A stretch of 64,000 nucleotides of DNA. Origin: Theocolax elegans. Its lineage: Eukaryota > Arthropoda > Insecta > Hymenoptera > Cerocephalidae. Of the stretch, positions 47,800-61,242 are shown piece after piece. A program made the translations under genes and the position numbers. The stretch covers positions 18,194,759 through 18,258,758 of the forward strand of contig CM047428.1 in NCBI GenBank assembly GCA_026168455.1, written 5' to 3'. Within the stretch, counting starts at the first letter, position 1. The number at the start of each line of letters is the position of its first letter. The notes beneath the pieces were generated by a model, which was not told the DNA's origin, searched no databases, and saw only the letters and a program-made list of their open reading frames with translations.

Positions 47800-48379
47800 T
47801 GTTACGTGTGGATACACGTCACGGATGTATTAAAATAAGTAAATTGTTTGTTCGTCGAAAATGCTGACCATTCAGGTCATTAAACGGTGCCACGCGACTT
47901 CGCAACTTGAGCATCGGTGCAACCTGAAGCGCAAGGATCAGCTAAGCGCCCCTCCGATTACACTTGTATATAGGTCACCAAACTTATATAAAAGAAGACG
48001 GTAATAAACAAACGAGAACGAAAAAGTGAGAAGTGAAGAGAGAAGACAGAAGTGACATTTTACGAGTGGATTCAACGCGAAGACACGGAGACACGATATC
48101 GCCAGGATCATTCTCCCTACAGCCTTAACGAAAAAACGCAAGCCAACCAAAGCACTAACACCTGGAAAACCTGGAGAACAACAGAACAACAGAACAACAG
48201 AACAACAGAACAACAGAAGAACAGAACAACAGAACAACAGAACAACAGAACAACAGAACAACAGAACAACAGAACAACAACTCATCCACCTCTTTACACT
48301 TGTACTCGCTGAGTTTTAGATTCAACGAGCAGCGGTAACCACGAAAAAACGATACAGACGTTACCGTTCAAACGTAACA
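47800..48379 (+). repeat. 3' LTR
   Basis: 580 bp, identical to the 5' LTR by eye, including the minisatellite copy number (48175-48280) and the TATA box at 47985-47994. Confidence 0.95.
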
Positions 48380-48383
48380 TTAT
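48380..48383. other. Target site duplication, right copy (TTAT)
   Basis: Matches 39647-39650. Confidence 0.85.
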
Positions 48384-48769
48384 TTCACTATGGAAATGTT
48401 GTTATTATTATTTGAATAATTACATTCTTTGTTCTTTACGTATTATCGAAATTATTCATCAATTTTTATACTAAATACTCGTTCCATTTTTTTTCATCGT
48501 TATGTTCAGGGTAATAACGAAACATGGAATAATTAAAAATAACAATGAATCAACGATCGAGAGAAAGCTTTTATTATTTTCATGAAAAAATAGTATTTAT
48601 GCAAACAGCATTTAAACTAGTCTATTGTATTGATTTATTTTTAAATCAATATGAAAACAAATATTTAAATGGTTGAGCTTTCTGTATTATTTATATAACC
48701 ATCAAATATTGATTATGTGAAACGAATAATATACATATATAGCATATTTAAAAATAATATAATAATGAG
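48384..48769. other. AT-rich flank
   Basis: Nothing recognised. Confidence 0.5.
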
Positions 48770-48797
48770 AGAATTTTTATTTTTGTTTCAGGTAAGC
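48770..48797 (+). other. Candidate recursive (zero-length exon) splice site
   Basis: A T-rich tract followed by TTTCAG and directly by GTAAGC (junction 48791/48792). A good 3' splice site fused to a good 5' splice site with no exon between is the signature of ratchet points in long insect introns. If real, a + strand gene is transcribed through here, across the retroelement. One such match may be chance. Confidence 0.35.
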
Positions 48798-51056
48798 ATT
48801 TTATTGTTGTACGTCGATAACTATAAATCAGCTGTTAAATAAGAAACAACTTTGTAAGTAAATATTCATATATATATTTTTTATACAATAATAAGGATAT
48901 GTTATAAATTTAGAAAGGAATATGAAAGTCACTGTTTTAATAGTAAAATTAAATACAATAATTTATAATTTAAATATTTTAAAACTGCATCTCTGATTCT
49001 TGTCTTTGAAAGTCCAACGAAATACATTTTCACTTTTCTAAGCGAAAATAACTCATCGTGCTTTCTAACTTTTCCAAAGACGAATAAATTATCTTTTCTT
49101 AGACAATTTGTGCACTTTTTTTATCCCTTGTAGCGTGTGAATTTATCTCAATTGAAACACACATGACAGATCGAATTTATAACGTTTTACGTAGGTATAT
49201 AGTGAAACTTTTCTTTCTCTATACTTGTGGGTGACCTCTTTTAGATCCTGGAAAAGTAAAAATAACTTCCGACAGAATCCATTTCCTCTTGTGGAATAAA
49301 AGGAGCATTTTCGCACTTTCATTATTCAACACTTTTTTTCTCATTACCATTTACCTACTATAAAATAAAATAAAAGGACTTTTTTTCAAATTAAAATTCG
49401 TTCAATTACTGAAAAAGGTATAAAAACAAAAAAAAATTTAATTCCTAAGTTAATATTTGAATTCTATATTAAGCCAGATCTTTTAATCTAACAGAGACTT
49501 TCCTATCTTAACTTCCCGGAAATGTGACGAATTCATTCTATATTTAACGTATCCAATTTTGCTTTGCAAATAAATTAGTAAAAGTTTCTCGTATATAGGC
49601 CAACTTTATAGTCGGAATTAGATAGCATTTAATTAATACAATTTACTATAGATTTATTTTTTCAATTCACGTAGAATTTTAAATTTGTAAAGTGTGGAGA
49701 TAAGTTTTTTATTAGATTTTTTGAAATGTTTACGTCGATAATTCTTAAAGAGAGCATTATCAACGGTTCATTGACCTCTTAAGAATATGAAACTTTGATA
49801 AATAATCAAAAGTAAATAAGTAATTTAAACATACAATTCATTGAATACATTTTAGAATATATATAATAATATCTTTATGGAATGCATTGAATCATTTTCA
49901 AAATTATATTAAACAGTAAAAAACAACAATTTTTTTCTTACCATTATCACAACGTTTCCTAATTTTGTAAACTTGAATGTTAATAAACATTTTTAAATAT
50001 ATAAAATATAATAAGTAAAATAAAATATTTTTCATATTAGAAAAAAAAATGTAATAACAATGAATTGTTATGGTGATGTAAATAAACGTGTTTTCGATTA
50101 TGTAGAGCAGTGTCTTTAATAATTAGATTATGGATGATATAAAACATTATTCTTAGTTGACTGGTTTGTTAAGTGTCTCTTTCGATGTTTCTACTAAATA
50201 TAAAAAATGAATCTAAATATTTATAGCTTATCGGAGTCTGTCTTGTATTCAAATTGTAATTTAACATTGAAAACTAACACATTGAAAAATTAACTTGAAA
50301 TACGAGAGATACACACAAGTCAACGATCGGAAGGACGACAAGATAATTGAGTACGTTCGAAAAAAAATATGAAACAATCGTCGAATAAATATTAACAGCA
50401 CTAAAAATGAATGAGTATATTCAAAGTTGTGGAAAGCCTGAAATTGAAAAGGTGCATCACAACAGAACGTCGAGTTAGAAGAGATAAAGAATCGGCCCCT
50501 CTCTAACCGCGCAACGTTCCCACGTGTCTCCTAAGACTCATGAGGTAAAGTGACATAAAAAGTTGCGAGAACCCAAGAAAGCACGTTTTTCCGTTCGGCA
50601 AACACAGACGTAGAGGCATCACACACACACACACTCACACGCACACATATGTAAGAGCAAGCAAGCAAGCAAGCACAAGGCAAGTCCCGCGAACTTCTCC
50701 ATCTTGGGATTTATGTGACGACCGCGGCACACGTACGTATAACGTAGAAACGCTAATAATATTCACTTCCTGCAAGTCCGACGCTTTAAATCACCATGGC
50801 GTCTCTCTTCCCTTCCATCCCTCTCCTCCCCCCCCCCGTCTGCCCCGCTCACGGCATTGCGAGTTTTCCACGTTATTCCGCGCCTTTTCCTACTCTCCTT
50901 TTTCCTCTTCTTCTTCCTCTTCTTCTTCTTCTCGTTCGCTCTATCCCTCGTGGCGTGGTTCGTCTTTTTCTCGCTGCTCACACTACTATACCTACTGCGG
51001 GAAAAGCGAAATGGCAGTTTCCGCGAGAGGCCAACCACCTTCGCGCCTTCTCTCCC

Positions 51057-51091
<35 letters not shown>

Positions 51092-52973
51092 TTTTATTGC
51101 ATTTCTTTTCTTTCCGTGCGCGAGCTCTCCGCATCTTCCGGTCTGCGCACGCAACTGCTTTTTATTACCGTGCCGATCTTATCGCGCTTAGACACACACA
51201 CACACACGCATGTATATATAGAAGTATACACACTCACGTGCGCATCTCGTTTTAACGACGGCGCCGTAATTTATTTCCGTTTTTTCTTGGATCCGGCCGA
51301 TCATGAGCGAATTTTCCAACTTACTATACGTTCATTTTTTTATTTTTATACCTTTGCGCTGCTCTCTCTCTCTCTCTCACTCGTTTTATCTCTTTAAACA
51401 GGAATTTAGTGCCTTGCCGTGGAAATATATTAACCTCGAAATTTCTTCGTTTATATATATATACATGAATTACGTTTAAACAAACATTATTTTTATTCAC
51501 ATCGTTCTTTTTTCGCGTGCTTTTAATGAGAGAGATTTTCGTTTCAAAGGAACAAAAGTGAAAGTTTTTAGGAGCTATGGCTCTTCATCGTCCTTTTACG
51601 TCAAATAAATTGTTTTTACGAAGTCCTTTATAGAAACGATAATAGGAAGTGCAGCAATTTAGTCTGGGTGAGGCAATGAGTTGTTACGTGGTAATGGTTA
51701 TACTTTTTATCGGGATGTTTTTTTTTTCCTTCACGTGTCACGCATCAGATTTCTGTGCTACAGCAAAAAAATACAGCTTACTTCCATTAACAGCGTTACT
51801 TCTATATGGTTCTATGGTTATCTAAGTTTCTATGAATCGCTTTTTAAGGAGCAAAGATAACTGTAATCTCGATATATTTTCATAAAATCATCTATTTTAA
51901 TCTTAAATTGTATATAATTTATTATTTTGTTTGCTCAATAGTAGAGGGATAGGACAACCTATATATAAGAAAATAATGGAACAGAGATTTACGGAGTTAA
52001 TTGTAATTTGAAAAAATGTTATTGCAAACTTTAAAAATTAAATGTTTTTTCATAGTTTATATAGACATTATTTTAATGTCAGTTTTAAAATTATAAACAT
52101 ATCTTCTTTGTAAATAAATAATAAAAATTCAATAAATGATCGACGCGGCTAATATAATCAACATATCATTGAAATTAACTATTTTGCAATGAGAAATATA
52201 CAAATAGAATTTTCCGCATAACTTAAAGAAATTAATTAATTACAAATTTTCCTATTTTCAGATATATATTATACAGGTATAAATGTAATTACTATATAAA
52301 TATAGAATTAAAGATAAAACTGAAAAGTGAGGAAAAAAGCAATTACTGCTAGAAAATCTTAACAGAGTTGAATATATTATTCAACTTAAATAGAATCTAA
52401 TCTAACAAAACCAATTATAACACTTGCAATTATAAATTATTATTTCCTTAAAACAATATTACATTATTTTCATTTAATTATTACATTTTAAATTCAAATT
52501 ACGATATTTTAATGTAAATATATGTAATGTATATATTATTATACAGAAGCTAGAGGATCATTTAAATATGTATTCAGCAACATATATAGGTATGTATATT
52601 TCGCATGAAAATCGATCGATATACATGGTATAAAAAAATACTTTAAAAAAGAAGTATGTATATCATGACGTCGAATCTGCAGAGTATAAATAATTGATTA
52701 AAAATTCAAATACGGTTAAAGTTTCTCTGGCCCATTGCATAACTTACGTTTGAAATTAATTCTATCGTACGTAGAGATCCTCCTCCTCCTCCTCCTCGGA
52801 CAAGAAAAGGTTGCGAAGCTCGATATACGGGAGAGAGCCGAATAAACGGATTTAAAAAAAAAAGAAGAGAGAACGAAAATAAAAACTAAAAAAGGGGAAT
52901 CGGCTTTTCGTAGGCGTGCGATACGAATTGCAAATTTGTGCGGGCAAAAGAAAACGAGAGGTATAGACGTTAC
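48798..52973. other. Non-coding region
   Basis: AT-rich to 50440. A GC-richer, CpG-bearing block follows (50450-51410) with an AAGC repeat (50660-50683), TC repeats (51060-51089, 51362-51380) and many TC-rich frames that translate to Leu/Ser/Phe repeats. The block may be a promoter or enhancer. AT-rich again from 51420. No supported exon. Confidence 0.5.
51060..51089. repeat. TC microsatellite
   Basis: (TC)n of about 30 bp. Confidence 0.95.
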
Positions 52974-53027
52974 CTCCTGTATTACCGATTTCGCGCTAGT
53001 GTGTGTACCAATCGTCGGATCTTCCAT
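52974..53027 (-). other. Weak candidate first coding exon, minus strand
   Basis: On the minus strand an ATG at 53027 opens MEDPTIGTHTSAKSVIQE, 18 codons of ordinary protein-like composition, ending at GAG/GTAACG. The frame remains open past the donor for a time. The donor lacks G at +5, there is no second boundary to support it, and no family is recognised. Confidence 0.2.
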
Positions 53028-53170
53028 CTCACAATGTACGCGCATTACACATGCGTAATAGACGGTTGATCCGCACGAACGCTACAAGTTAAGTAATCGT
53101 TGTCTGCCTGATTTTCGGTCCACCTTCGTGAATTCCTCTGCATACGCGCGCGCGCGTGTGTGTGTAGGTG

Positions 53171-53208
<38 letters not shown>

Positions 53209-56200
53209 CCGAGAGGTTTACCCGATATCGATCGACGCGTACACATAAATTGAGATTCACGTGACGCCCGTTACACGAGGGTGTTTTCTGTATCGTGGAT
53301 TGAACTTTATGTTGATTCCCATGTGTACATCAGTATATATATAAAGGACTATATGATATATATTTCCATTCTCAATATACCTGTACACGTATATAATATC
53401 TTTTGTAATTTTATGGATGTAAAATTATCTGGCGTTAAAAATTCGTTTAAAATTATTAACACCGCGTACATTATTTTTTCTTTATTAAACTAGTATGAGG
53501 TTTACTTATTAATCGATCACGTATACGTAGTAAAAATTAATAGAAAAGATTATAATCTTCATTTATTATGCGGAAATGAAATTGAATATGCAGTAGAATA
53601 GGATATATATATAGGGGTATGAGAGAGGAATGGATATCGATATCTTAGAACTTTCGCTTCACTTTATGCAGTCTGGTGTTAAAAATACGCGTGATATTTT
53701 TATTTTTTAGAAATATCCGTGGTAAATTAGTTATCGTTAAGTTACGTTTAATGCTTTTTTGTTTCAAGCTAATACTCATAGAATTAATGCAAATTTGTTA
53801 TACTTACATAACAATGTGTTTTACTGTATTAAACTTAAAGTAATGTTTAATGTAATATGCACTAACTATGTTAGTTGGGAAAATATCGAATAACTAAAAA
53901 TACGTACATAATTTGCATGCGGTGGAAATATATACACACACGTCGAGAAAAATATTAAGCACACTTGGATAGGAATCACACCAATTTAGATTGTTTGGCA
54001 CATATACAACCGCCATTTGAAAAAGCGAGCTTATTAAATATTCAAGATCGATAGGATCGCGTATAATCTAACAAATTCGAGAACGATCGTCGAGAAATAT
54101 ATCGCTTTGATCATTGAATAATCCATTAAAAAGAAGAATTTGGCAAGACATGTATAGATAGGAATGTGTGTATAGATATGTGTGTATAGAGGTCGCTTAC
54201 ATACCGACCGGTCGTCGTGTATAATGTATGCCTATATAGCGGTAAGGAAAGAGAGCTCGATTCCCTGAGCCTTGACCATGAAAACGTACCAAGTGGCGTA
54301 TTGCATAACTACGTAGTCAAGTGCCGGCGACGCGCCCCAGACAACCCGGGTTTACGTGTGTCTGCGTCTCTCTCTCTCTTTCTCTCTCTGTCTCTGTCTC
54401 TCTCCGAGTGTGTGTGTACACACACGATCGGCTGCCTCTGTAATATTCTGGATTGGAGAGTATACAGGAAGGCCACTGGAAAACTTTTTCTTCCTCTTTT
54501 GCCGTCCCCTTCTTTCTTTCTTTCTTTCTCTCTCTCTCTCGGTCTTGTTTCGCTTCAGTATGTTCGGGTTCGTATTTGCTTTCGAGATTCTTCTTTTTTC
54601 CCCTACCACGGTTTTTATTTTTACTTCGCAAAGTAACGTTAATAGATTCTTTATTGAAATGTTACATTGTTGAATTTTCTTTTTGTTTGAAAAAAGTTTG
54701 GGGGGAAAAAAATTAGTTAGATATATTTATTCAAATCGTTGGAATTTGCATCTTACGTTAACTGGATTAGTAAAAAGTCTCCAAGACTTTTAGTAAGGGG
54801 AATTTAAAAGAGGGGAGAAGCTGAATTAGTAAGCTCGAAACAAATCTGGATAAGTTTAAGTATTCTACATCAAAGCCCTGGAGGTGGGGGACTTATCTTT
54901 ATTCATTGAATTCGTTCAAAAAACCAGCTTCGAATTTCGAATACTAATTTTTCTGTGAATTGTAATTTTATAGGCAAATTACCAGTCGAATTGAATTGAT
55001 TTTATAATAAATATTTAAAATTTCCACGCATTACTTATGGAAATTAGTTTATCGAACTAATTAATTGAATATTATTTTCTCATGCATTCGCTACTATATT
55101 TGAATTATTATACTACATTCTTTTAGGAAAGCAGAATAAATTGTGGACGTGCATTAGATTCTCGTATTTATACACTAATAAACGTAACATGTTCAGAAAA
55201 TTTAAATTAGCTTCACAATATAGGTATAATAACTGAAACAATAATTGATATTTATTATTTTACCCGCATTTATATTTGTTCATTATACGTGTATCATTAT
55301 TGTTCAACAAATCATTATCGCCATATTTCAATTTAATAGAAATAGAGCTGCATGTGTACACTTTTGTTTTTTACTACGGGTACAGAGTTAGGTTGAGAAA
55401 ATATAAAATAATAATTTTTAATTTATAAACAGCACGTAGTTCTAAGGTTTACGATATAATTATATAATTATATTAATGATATTTTGTGCGTATAAAATTA
55501 ATTTAAATAAAACGACGAATAAATGAATAGTTGATTAAGTGAAATATTTTTGATAAATAAAATAAAAGAAGGGGAGAGGTTTGTAAAGTATATAATAAAA
55601 TTGTAGCTCCTGGCAATAAAAATTTCATTATAGTGTAGACAAAGAAATCTCTTTTACTGGCCCCCGCAAGCATTCCGATCTATGCCATCCCTGGTTTTCC
55701 GTAGCTGCACATGGCTAATACATAGCGCTATCGGTGGGATCGATTCTCCACGTATGCGTTGCGCGCCGGGTCTATCTCCTCTCTATCTTTGTCGTGCAAC
55801 GTGAAACGTGAACCTCTGCTTCGACAAACCACTATTTTCTCGAGATATTTTTCCTCTGTTTGCGATGCACTGTATATATATACGTATGTCTGTCCGTCTG
55901 CCTGTCTGTCTGTGTGCTTTGCGAACAACTTCATCTACTTTTTGTTTCCTTCACTCTTCGCGTAAAAATCTCGACTTCAAACAATTGCATTATTGCGTCA
56001 AAGTGTAGAGATAGATAATAGCGAGTTTCGAATTATGATAAAAAAAAAATACTTTTATTTTATTTAACACTGTGTAGAGTACGCGAATAACTTTGTTTCA
56101 AGAATTTCAAAACTGCCTAGCAGTTAATTCTTTGTGGATAAATTGAAATATAGACAGTGGGACAGTAGAACTTTAGCAAACAAAAATTGATCTTACAAAT

Positions 56201-59200
56201 TTAAGTAGATAGAAGCACTTTTTTTTCTATTTTTCAAAATTTTCTATGAATGAAACGAAACTTTATTGCATTAGCGACATTGATTCATATTTGTACATAT
56301 GCGGTACTCTATTTCGAATCTTTTAGATACATAAAATGTTAGATGTGTTTATGTATTACAGATAAAATCTTTTGAGAATTTCAAATCCAAAAATAAATAC
56401 GTCTTGAATTCTTTAAGTGTATATACCGAATGCTCCACCCACACGTTACAACCAAGATCACTTGTCCTTGCAATAGGACCAAACAGTTGAAAAGCATTTA
56501 TCTACTTCTATTCAGACTGGGGAAAGTTCATTCCATCAAAATGCTTTCTTTATCCATTTATAAAAATAGACAAGAATGAGCCTTGAACAAGTATATATCA
56601 AGAATAATAAATTGTAGAAATAAAAGTAAAAAGGGAAGCATAATGAAATAGAGAATTAAATTTAGTAAATTACAATTGAAATTCCCTTACGAACCCAGTT
56701 AACATTAATTTAAATACACTTGAATTCTAGTTTCAGTGTACCACGAATGCTCGTCTTTTCACTTGCGCACTAGGTGTAACAACCAAATTCCATACCAAGT
56801 AAATGCAAACTTGTTCATATACATATATATGTTATATGTATGCATGTATATATACACGTAAGAGAGTACAGTGCACTCGGAAAAAGACAAGGACAGTGTC
56901 GGACTCATTTAAGTGTGCATTGCCATAAACACATCTAAAGGGAGAGAGAGAGAGAGAGGGAACGAGTTACACAAGCACAGAAAGCGCAGTAGCATATACG
57001 TGTGTATGTATACGTACGTAAGCGCGGCGATGCGAGGCCACGACCTTGCCTTTAAACCTTGCGAACAGCTGTTCACCGCAACGCGAGGCTATAGGCTCGT
57101 ATATCGTGTGTGTCGCGTGCCCGAGCGAAATACGTATTGTGCACACGTGTGAGAGCATATAAGAGGGGGACTCTTGTATACGAGTAAGTCGTCGCGGTGT
57201 GCGAACGCTTATATACCTACGTTTCCTTATACTTCCATCCTCGGATCATAGTGACGACGACATGATCGTTTTTTTTACGGAGGTACACGGGCCACGGCGC
57301 TGAGGAGGAAGGGACAGTTGTTGTTCACTCAAGGGTACTTAGCTTGTTAAACTTAAAAATTCATTTTTCGGATGGATTTTACATCAAAATTCTTTTTTTC
57401 TTCCGATATTATTGTTTTTCTTTTTTTGTTTCGTTGATTTTTTTACCTTTTTAGGTGCCAGCTGCTAGCTTTAACTTTAGGAGGGACTGTTTACAAGGAT
57501 TTTATTGATCGCGAGAGCTCGGAATAATTGCGGTGTGCTTTTCTTTTCTTTTTACTGTTTTTTTTTTTCTTTTTTAAGAAGAGATATGATTGCGGATTGC
57601 GAACTAGGAAATTACATAAAATTTTATTGAAATAATACAACCGACCAGCCTGTTATATCTCGGTACATGCTACTTTGCAATTTTGGTTTAATTATACTGT
57701 TAAAAATTGTAACGAGTACACACGTATACACACTATCTATATATACATAACAATGTAATTTTAATATCAAAGAAAACCTGCAATCTTTGAGTCATGATAT
57801 AAATAAATTTGTAACATTCGTTTTTTCACAACTATTTTATAATATATTCTCTTCGAAAACATGTACCTCGCTTCACCCATTTGATCTACATTACATCTAA
57901 ATTTTATACCAAATGAATTGCTTACGTCACGTTGAAAAAAAGTAGGTTTCAAACAAGTTTTCATGCATTTACGTTTGCAACGTAACCATTTTTAAAATGT
58001 ACTATTACATTACGACGTAACATCAATAATCAATTAAATATTTAACTATTCATATTTAAAGTAACTTTCTTCAAATTACGTATATATATCTATTTATAAT
58101 CCATATATAAAAATTATCTTACATACCGTTAATTACAACATTATTTAATATGTCACAACGTAATTTTATATAATACACGCCATTTATGATCTCATATATA
58201 AAACCACGTATATACATGTAATTACAATGCTTACACCGCACCGTTGATTCGTTGATGGTAGATGCATCTTCATTTGAGATCCTACATGATTTATCACTAC
58301 AAAAATTTTACTTTTTATTTATTGTTAAATATTTTCTACGCTAATGAATAATGGTCGCACCGGAAAAAATATAAATTAGAAAAATGACAATTAATTGAGA
58401 AAGTAAGAAGAATAAAAGAGAGTTACTAACGCAAATGCAATTGCGCATATATATAGAGAGACTTGCGGAAGTTTGCTTACGCGACGGCGATCGATGATGA
58501 TCGAGCTTCGAAACACATGTATACTCCACGTATCTGTTCACATATACAAATATATATTTAGACGGTTCTTTCGCAGGTGTTGTTTTCTTCTTTTTTTCGT
58601 TCGAGTTGTGTATTCAGGTATTTTCTCTTACATAAAGTTGATCTATAAGTCAAATTGGAAAGTCGGCGTTGAATAAGTGAAATCATACTCTCTTATATAT
58701 AAATTGTATCGATATGATTTATTATTTTATATACATTTGATTTGTTACTCGAGATCGTTGTCGAGGCTCTTTATTTTTACCACTTCTATTCAATTTTAAC
58801 GTTATTAATCGCCGTAAGGTTTTTCTGGCCGTCTACAAAAATAACAATCCCACATTTGAATTTTTCTGGAAATCGAAACAGTCTGCGTGTACATTGTGAA
58901 ATCGTAATAAGGAACATGAGAGTACGATATTTAAAATATTGTCAAAGCCAACGAATGAATTGAAAAATAAAGAAAATACACTTATATGTGGCTAAACATA
59001 TAATTTTCATAAATGAATTAAAAATTTAGTTTTGAGAGAAAAAAAAACTGTTTTAAAACGTCTGATTCGACTGGTATATCTCCTTTGAACTCGTAACGAT
59101 CCTCTACTCATATATATAAAAAGGTAAACGCATTTGAAAACACATTTGTAGGATTGGAAATACGATTCTGCCTTTTTCATTTTAGAGACGCGCGCAAAAA

Positions 59201-59959
59201 GCATTGAAGAGTCGCATGATGTTCTTTTGACGAATTTATAAAAAAAAAAGGAAAAGTAGACTGGGCAAAGTAATTCGGAAAAAAGGCTATTTTCACTACG
59301 GGCAAATGGGTTTTTCTCTTAATCAAAGCCCAGACGAGTCGGGAAAACCCGCGTGAAACGACGAGAATCGAGAATAATATTAGCCTGGGGAACGGCCGAA
59401 CGGCGAAGTGGGAAGCTAATACCGACGAAAGAGGATCGTATCGACTTTGCATATTTATTATCGAATTTCAAAGGGGTTATCAATTCACCGCTAAAGAGTG
59501 AGAAGGGACCCGGATAAAATAAATTCTAGCATGCTTTTAACCATCGGTGGATTAATATTTGATGAAATAGATCCTAAAACATATTTCTTAATGTTGATGT
59601 TATTACTTTTCTAGTATTCGAAATATACGTATTCGAAATTCGTCGATCGCTTCAATCCTTTCTCCTATTGTGTGCTTATAGTAGTCCATAACGAATCAGG
59701 AGACAAAAAATAATTCAAAAAATATATTTGAAATAAAGAAGGTGGGAAGAGACGTTATGAGAAGAAGCTCGTTATCACGGAAACTCAAAGAGATTTGGTG
59801 AGCCGAAAAAAGAAGCGGGGGTTGTTGGGACAAGAAGCGAAAATAAGTGAGAGGCCTCGCGCTTCGTGGCGAAAATCGGGTCGAGGCAAGGAAATGAGAT
59901 AATAAGCACGATAAAAGCCGGGTAAATAGCTCGGTAAGTATATACGAGAGGGAGGGACC

Positions 59960-59962
<3 letters not shown>
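53028..59962. other. Non-coding region
   Basis: Alternates AT-rich DNA with GC-richer patches at 53040-53290, 54200-54620 (TC-rich), 55660-55960, 56870-57330 and 59160-59500. TA runs occur near 53170-53205 and a GA repeat at 56941-56959. Open frames over these patches are repeat-driven or lack domains. No exon is supported. Confidence 0.5.

Positions 59963-60009
<47 letters not shown>
59963..60009. repeat. GA microsatellite
   Basis: Uninterrupted (GA)n of about 46 bp. Confidence 0.95.
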
Positions 60010-60012
<3 letters not shown>

Positions 60013-60642
60013 AAAAGACGAAGGGTAAAAAGAGCCTCGCGAGAGGTAAGGAACGAGAGGCTCTTTGGGATCGTTTTCGCCTCGACCCCGAGTACCCGCG
60101 ACGGTGACACTTTACCAACGTATGTGTGTGTGTGTGTGTGTATATATATGCTAGCTTCTCTTGGATCACCACAAGAGACGACTCTGCTTTACCTTTGACT
60201 TGGAGGTGCGGCTTCTTTTTCGCTCTCCCTACTCTTTCTCTCTCTCGGTACTTTTGCTTGCCCTACTATGAAAACTGTAAATGTCGACTTTTCCTTATTC
60301 TTCTAGTGTCTTTCTTCAGAGTATTGATTTCCGAGCTTCTTCGTGGTACGCACGTTCAACATTGGGAAATGATAATAATATTCCTTTTTAATTGAAATGT
60401 TACACGTAAAGTAGGATAAGTTCTTCTTTATTTTTCTGGATATATTAAATAATATATTTGTTCACGTTTATCGTTAAATGGTGAATAATGTATTTTGCCC
60501 GAATCGATATGCGTATAATTGTTTTCAAATTCATAAAGCTAAATTTTGATGAAGGGATGAAACCCAAAGTTTCGGGTAAACACTAGACACCGCTAGACAC
60601 CGTATATACACCACGTCTCAACTCATAAGGCACATCGCATCA

Positions 60643-60644
<2 letters not shown>

Positions 60645-60679
<35 letters not shown>
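60645..60679. repeat. TC microsatellite
   Basis: Uninterrupted (TC)n of about 35 bp. Confidence 0.95.
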
Positions 60680-60682
<3 letters not shown>

Positions 60683-61196
60683 CTATCCTTTTAGAAGCGC
60701 ATTTACTTATATACATATTTAATAACAACTCGTATCCCTTGCAATAGACCGAGCATGTAGAGATACAGAGAGGCACACACACGCACACATAGTTAGCGGA
60801 TTAGCTAAGACGAGAGGCGCATAAATTTTCCGGACTCGCACGAGCGAGCACGCGCGCAATCATTATCAACAGGAAGTTATTCGGTAACGTTTTATCTCTC
60901 ACGGCGTATAGCGATGACGTTGAGCCGCTCGACCGGGCGAGCTGCGGGAGAGCGCCTGTATAACGAGCTCGAGACGAAAAAAGGATACGAGAGGGACAGG
61001 ATCGAAGGATACAGCGGGGAGACGAAGGAGAGACGACGGGAAGGAAAAACGTTTGCACGGCTGGCGAGCTTTCCTCTCCACAATATTAGATAATGCTATA
61101 CCATGCGGGATTTCGAATCTATGGAAAAGGACGTCCTTATGGATTAACCGATATTTATCCTTTGAATTTACTTTTATGGGATCCAGTTCTACATAC

Positions 61197-61197
61197 A

Positions 61198-61237
<40 letters not shown>
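61197..61237. repeat. CA microsatellite
   Basis: Nearly uninterrupted (CA)n of about 40 bp. Confidence 0.95.

Positions 61238-61242
<5 letters not shown>

Larger units (their letters stand above)
39651..48379 (+). mobile_element. Ty3/Gypsy-like LTR retroelement lacking pol
   Basis: An 8.73-kb element bounded by 580-bp LTRs that read as identical, with a 4-bp target duplication. Order: LTR, candidate tRNA primer site, leader with a splice donor, gag, protease in the -1 frame, about 3.4 kb of A-rich DNA with no long frame, an env-like remnant, short tandem repeats, LTR. No reverse transcriptase, RNase H or integrase frame is present, so the copy cannot encode its own replication. Identical LTRs argue for recent movement (or gene conversion), which would need enzymes supplied by a related full-length element. 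The Gypsy assignment rests on the zinc knuckles, the protease position and the 4-bp duplication. An errantivirus-like origin is inferred from the env-like tail. Confidence 0.85.

Noticed and set aside
50763..51397. Frames of more than 120 codons on both strands in a TC-rich block
   Set aside because: Leu/Ser/Phe or Arg/Lys/Glu repeats from TC/GA-rich DNA. No domain, no consistent start.
59696..60172. 158-codon minus-strand frame
   Set aside because: Its core is a (Ser-Leu)n run over the GA microsatellite at 59963-60009; the remainder has no recognisable features.
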